Source: Microvenator marinus (GTDB lineage Bacteria > Myxococcota_A > Bradymonadia > Bradymonadales > Bradymonadaceae). From it: DNA of 64,000 nt. The stretch lies in contig NZ_CP042467.1 in NCBI RefSeq assembly GCF_007993755.1, positions 1,836,001 through 1,900,000 on the forward strand. Direction: 5' to 3'. Shown here one piece after another: positions 60,398-64,000 of this stretch. The notes under the pieces were generated by a model that had not been told where the DNA came from, ran no database searches, and saw only the letters and a list, made by a program, of their open reading frames with translations. Each line of letters starts with the position of its first letter. The stretch's first letter is position 1. Position numbers and translations under genes: made by a program.

Positions 60398-63300
60398 AGA
60401 AGGAATTCACTTCTTTCCGGTCCGTCACTCGAGCCCGGCTGCCGCTCGAATGCTGAGGCTCTATGCGCGCCAGATCCAACCCTCAGTAATCCTGATTGAG
60501 GGCCCGAGCGAGTTCAACCCGAGCCTGGATGAGCTCTATCTGGCACACGAGCTCCCGATTGCCATCTACACCTATGTGCGCTTCGAAAACGCTTCGCGCG
60601 CATCCGCATTCTACCCGCTGGCCGAGTTTTCGCCGGAGTGGCAGGCGCTCAAAGCGGCTCAGGAGCTCGGCGTCAAAGCCCGATTTATCGACCTCCCCTG
60701 GGTGGACCTTTCGCAAATCACCAACGAGTCCCACCGCTACTCAGACCGCCACTTTTTGAAGAATCCCTATCCGGAACGACTCGCTCAAGAGCTCGGTGTG
60801 CAGGGGTTTGATGAGGTTTGGGATGTGCTCTTTGAACTCGACCCAGACTTGAACACAGAGTCTTACCTGAGGCGCGCTCATACATTTTGTCTTCACCTCC
60901 GGCTCTCGTCGGGCGATGAAAGTACCGAAAACCGCGCCCGAGAAGAGTTTATGGTGCGCGAGATTCAAGAGGCTCGCGCACGTCTTGATGGTCCGATTCT
61001 CGTGGTCACGGGCGGCTTCCACTCTAGCGGCCTATACTCAAGGCTTTTCGATGTTGAGCTCAATTCGTTGGATTTAGAGAGGGTAGAGATCTTCTCTCCA
61101 GACATTCCAGATGAGCCCGAAGAGCCCGAAGAGCCCGAAGAGGAGCCATCGGCGGCGCCGGACCTAAGCGTGGAGTACTCGGGCGCAACGCTCACGCCGT
61201 TTACGTACAAGCGCATCGACGCCATCAGCGGCTATCAAAGTGGCGTTCAGGGCCCTGGATTCTACGAGTACGTTTTTCGAACTCGGAACGAGGGAAAAAC
61301 CATAGACAGCCTTGAGATTCTGCAATCCATTGTGAGCCGACTTCGCGACAAACAACAGATCTTGAATACAGCGGACCTCATTGCCGTTCAGAACTTCGCG
61401 CAGGCGATGGCGGGTCTACACAGCCGCAAAGAAGTCTGGCGATTCGACCTCATGGACGCCATCGAAGCCACCTTGGTCAAGGACTCGAGCCTGCTACATC
61501 CCGTGGTCGCCGAGGCCCGCCACGTGCTCACGGGAAGCCGACGAGGCACCATTGCCAAGGGTGCAAGCCTTCCGCTCCTCTTTACGAACACTCTGAAGGA
61601 GTTGGAAGAAAAGGGACTCGGCCTTGCTGAGGAGCCTGCCCATATCGAACTCAACCTCGAGTTCGCTGAGGATCGGGCGCGATCGCACACCCTTCATCGG
61701 CTGAGAGAACTCGAGATTCGCGGCGTGGATTTCGAAGGGGGTACGGACTTCTACTCGCGCGAAGATTTGAGCGAAATTTGGGAGAGCTGGACTTTAAAGT
61801 GGATTCCGGAATTCGACGGAACGCTCATCGAAGCAGCGATTTGGGGCGCGGACTTATCCGAGGCCTCAGCCGCCCATCTGACCTCACGCGCAGCCAAGCC
61901 CAACCTCAGCGCGTCGGGGTTCACGGAATTGGTGGTGGATGCGACCTTGATGGGAGTTCGAGATCTTGCGGGCGACCTTTTGGCACGCGTGGGCCAACGC
62001 CTGAGCGCGGAAACCGATGTCTTTGAACTAGGCCACGGGCTTTCGCACCTCGTCTTCCTGACGCGTCATGCGGAATTGCTCGGTACCGCGGATCCTTCTC
62101 AGACCTTGACGCTCGTCCGTGCGGCCTTTCTTCGCACACTCGCCCTTCTGGACAATCTCGGGTTCGTACAAGACCGAGATAACGACCAGATGCGCCTCTT
62201 TGAGACCCTTCACTCGACCGCCGTTCAATGGTTCAAAGAAGAGCGTCCGTGGGATCTTTTCGCCGAGACACTTGGACGCATCGCCTTTGACACCTCAAAG
62301 CGTCCGCTCACGAGGGGCCTCGCGCTTGGGTCACTTTTTCGCGAAGACCTCGTGCAGGCGGAAGCCATTCGCCAGGCGCTCGACTCGTTCCTCGACCCTA
62401 TGGAGCTCGCCGATTTCTTGGTCGGACTGTTCTTCATGGCGCGAATTGCCGTCCAGAGAGACCCAAACTTCATCCTGACCCTCGACCTGGTGGTCTCCGA
62501 AGCCAACGAACTCAGCTTTTTGGAGATGCTTCCCGGTCTGCGTCTCGCGTTCACGTTCTTTTCGCCTAATGAAAAACACCAAATCGTCGACACGCTTTTT
62601 CGCGACGAGGCCGAGGAGAGTGGGGAAGACGCATCGGCACTTGAGGCTTGGCTGGTGCGAGTAGCGGCCGATTTTGGCATTCCGCTCGAGCCACCTGGAA
62701 TGATCGCGGCCAAGAAGCCGGCACAACCTAAGAGTTTGATTAGGAGACCCGAGGTGGACGAAGACGTCCGAAAATCGAGGTGGAGACTCATACTTGGGGA
62801 CGATTCCGGGGCCAGCGGGTTTGGCCTGAGTGCCGAGAACTCAAGGCGCGCGCTGCTGCTCGATTACCTCTATCGACGAGAGCTCGGGCCAAGACGAAAT
62901 ATCCGTGCAAAGAACAAGAAGGGTGGCTCGGAGGCTTCCGAACTCACCGTGCCAGAATGGATCAACGGAGTTCACGAACTCTTTCCGAAACGCACGATTG
63001 AGAGGCTCGAGAAAGACGCGATCGACCGCTATCAGATCGAGGAAATCGTGACGCGCCCGGAGATTCTCAACCGTGCGACCCCGAATTTGACGCTCCTAAA
63101 GGCGGTGTTGCGCACCAAACACCTGATGAACCAGGAAGTTCTGCACGCGGCGAAACGCATCGTTGAAGAGGTTGTTCGCGAGCTCATGGAAAAACTCGCC
63201 CGCGAGATTCAAACACCATTTCTGGGAGCGTTGAACAGAAAGCGGCGAAGCGCGCTTAAAATCGCAAAGAACTTCGATGCGGCTCAGACGATTCGACGCA

Positions 63301-63878
63301 ATCTAAAGCATTGGGACCCTGAGTCCCAGAAGTTGATCGTGCAAAACCCCATCTTCTTCACCCGGATCCGGCGTCACGCCGAAAAATGGCGGCTTATCAT
63401 CGTGGTCGACCAATCTGGGTCCATGCTCGAAAACGTCATCCATGCTGCGGTGAGCGCCTCAATCTTTCATAAGCTCAATCAGCTCAAATCAAACCTCGTC
63501 GCGTTTGATACGCAGGTTGTTGATCTCAGCGAATCGGTCTCAGATCCGGTAGAAACCTTGCTCAATGTGCAGCTTGGCGGCGGAACGGATATCGCGAACG
63601 CTCTGGAATATGCGTCAAAGCTCGTCGACGACCCCAATCGAACGATCGTAGTTCTAATTACGGACTTCTTTGAGGGTGGTCCCGTGGAACACCTCTTCGC
63701 AATGGCGAAGGGGCTCGTCGAGCAAGGAACACACGTGCTGGGTCTTGCGGCCCTTGATGGTCAGGCAGAGCCTCATTTTGACCGAGAGATCGCCCAAAGA
63801 CTCGCAAATCTCGGAGTTCATATCGGCGCCATGACACCTGGCGAACTCGCCCAATGGGTCGCGGAGAAGATTCGATGA
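60363..63878 (+). CDS. DUF5682 and von Willebrand A domain fusion protein
   Basis: 1171 residues, cytosolic. The first part is DUF5682: [25 protein letters not shown] and [11 protein letters not shown], the RH-SPA / EGP / GGFH pattern of ChaN/TIKI/TraB-like predicted hydrolases. An EPEEPEEP linker lies at about residues 250-262. The long middle is helical. The end (about 1010-1165) is a vWA domain with MIDAS residues D1016-S-S in VDQSGSM, the threonine in [10 protein letters not shown] and TDFFEGG. In related loci, as I recall, the DUF5682 and vWA proteins are separate genes. The start at 60363 sets the family N-terminus ([19 protein letters not shown]). Confidence 0.88.
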   Translation: MTLDVDHILQNREGIHFFPVRHSSPAAARMLRLYARQIQPSVILIEGPSEFNPSLDELYLAHELPIAIYTYVRFENASRASAFYPLAEFSPEWQALKAAQELGVKARFIDLPWVDLSQITNESHRYSDRHFLKNPYPERLAQELGVQGFDEVWDVLFELDPDLNTESYLRRAHTFCLHLRLSSGDESTENRAREEFMVREIQEARARLDGPILVVTGGFHSSGLYSRLFDVELNSLDLERVEIFSPDIPDEPEEPEEPEEEPSAAPDLSVEYSGATLTPFTYKRIDAISGYQSGVQGPGFYEYVFRTRNEGKTIDSLEILQSIVSRLRDKQQILNTADLIAVQNFAQAMAGLHSRKEVWRFDLMDAIEATLVKDSSLLHPVVAEARHVLTGSRRGTIAKGASLPLLFTNTLKELEEKGLGLAEEPAHIELNLEFAEDRARSHTLHRLRELEIRGVDFEGGTDFYSREDLSEIWESWTLKWIPEFDGTLIEAAIWGADLSEASAAHLTSRAAKPNLSASGFTELVVDATLMGVRDLAGDLLARVGQRLSAETDVFELGHGLSHLVFLTRHAELLGTADPSQTLTLVRAAFLRTLALLDNLGFVQDRDNDQMRLFETLHSTAVQWFKEERPWDLFAETLGRIAFDTSKRPLTRGLALGSLFREDLVQAEAIRQALDSFLDPMELADFLVGLFFMARIAVQRDPNFILTLDLVVSEANELSFLEMLPGLRLAFTFFSPNEKHQIVDTLFRDEAEESGEDASALEAWLVRVAADFGIPLEPPGMIAAKKPAQPKSLIRRPEVDEDVRKSRWRLILGDDSGASGFGLSAENSRRALLLDYLYRRELGPRRNIRAKNKKGGSEASELTVPEWINGVHELFPKRTIERLEKDAIDRYQIEEIVTRPEILNRATPNLTLLKAVLRTKHLMNQEVLHAAKRIVEEVVRELMEKLAREIQTPFLGALNRKRRSALKIAKNFDAAQTIRRNLKHWDPESQKLIVQNPIFFTRIRRHAEKWRLIIVVDQSGSMLENVIHAAVSASIFHKLNQLKSNLVAFDTQVVDLSESVSDPVETLLNVQLGGGTDIANALEYASKLVDDPNRTIVVLITDFFEGGPVEHLFAMAKGLVEQGTHVLGLAALDGQAEPHFDREIAQRLANLGVHIGAMTPGELAQWVAEKIR
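61113..61139 (+). repeat. Three exact 9-base repeats encoding Glu-Pro-Glu linker
   Basis: GAGCCCGAA is repeated three times in a row (61113-61139) inside the DUF5682-vWA gene and encodes the linker EPEEPEEPE. Such a run is prone to gain or lose units by slippage without shifting the frame. Confidence 0.8.
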
Positions 63879-64000
63879 TCAAGGACGAACTTCAGCGCCT
63901 CGAAGAAAGCGATCTGGTGAACTACTCCAACAGAGGCACGCTAAAGCGCGCCACCAAAGAACTCGCCGAAGGCCTGAGTGTTGAATGTCATGAGTTCGCC
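63875..64000 (+). CDS. Probable SWIM zinc-finger protein, N-terminus only (cut by window end)
   Basis: The first 42 codons are present: [40 protein letters not shown]. The start overlaps the previous stop (ATGA). NRGTLKRA-KEL near the N-terminus is, from memory, how SWIM zinc-finger proteins of the MoxR/DUF5682/vWA cassette begin. The zinc-binding CxC...CxH lies beyond the window, so the call rests on this short match and the gene order. Confidence 0.55.
   Translation, partial: MIKDELQRLEESDLVNYSNRGTLKRATKELAEGLSVECHEFA

Overview
The window comes from a moderately GC-rich, Gram-negative bacterium of the old deltaproteobacterial group, most likely Myxococcota or a close relative such as the Bradymonadales (inference). 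The signs are eukaryotic-type kinases with PEGA or FGE-like tails, a very large kinase-like/TPR/GAF/sigma-54 activator, Cys-rich lipoproteins with MopE-like and thrombospondin type 3 motifs, a MYXO-CTERM-like tail, mevalonate kinase, and a TamB/BamA-family outer-membrane pair. I see no rRNA, tRNA, CRISPR array, insertion sequence or prophage.

Layout. 1-13.9 kb: a 5'-cut Ser/Thr kinase; a C1/sulfur run (homocysteine methyltransferase-MTHFR fusion, cysK) followed by a LolA-like protein and an outer-membrane protein; leucine dehydrogenase; a zinc-ribbon/pseudokinase/FGE-like protein; an RluA-type pseudouridine synthase; a periplasmic rhodanese; a TPR lipoprotein; an acidic protein. 14.0-16.8 kb: a small accessory patch with a surface protein, a 5'-truncated XRE regulator and three small orphan genes, one of which resembles small immunity-type proteins. 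16.8-30.9 kb: a SulP transporter, a cytoplasmic binding-protein-like gene, a thiolase, then an envelope operon on the minus strand (TamB, a seven-POTRA BamA-family protein, an Lnb-like DUF4105 protein) and a divergent lipoprotein. 30.9-35.2 kb: a second, more AT-rich accessory island with orphan genes and two defence-type gene remnants (AlbA_2 and the C-terminus of a DUF499 ATPase) fused at a deletion scar. 35.2-44.8 kb: a von Willebrand lipoprotein, a CYTH phosphatase-like protein, a Cys-rich lipoprotein, macro protein plus mevalonate kinase, a lone KamE-like B12 protein, YceI, amidase and fumarase. 44.8-52.1 kb: the 1451-residue sigma-54 activator, a YoaK-type membrane protein and two tandem paralogous lipoproteins; the first of these has a sigma-54-like promoter and a pair of palindromes 21 bp apart upstream. 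52.1-64 kb: one long plus-strand run with a RlmI/K-like methyltransferase, aat, three unknown proteins, def, fmt, rsmB, rpe, then MoxR ATPase, a DUF5682-vWA fusion and the start of a probable SWIM zinc-finger protein, cut by the window end.

The best leads for new biology are the MoxR / DUF5682-vWA / SWIM-like cassette at the right edge; the sigma-54 activator beside a plausible enhancer and promoter for duplicated lipoproteins; the TamB / seven-POTRA / Lnb-like envelope operon; and the decayed defence island near 33-35 kb. All function calls rest on reading motifs by eye; no database search was run.
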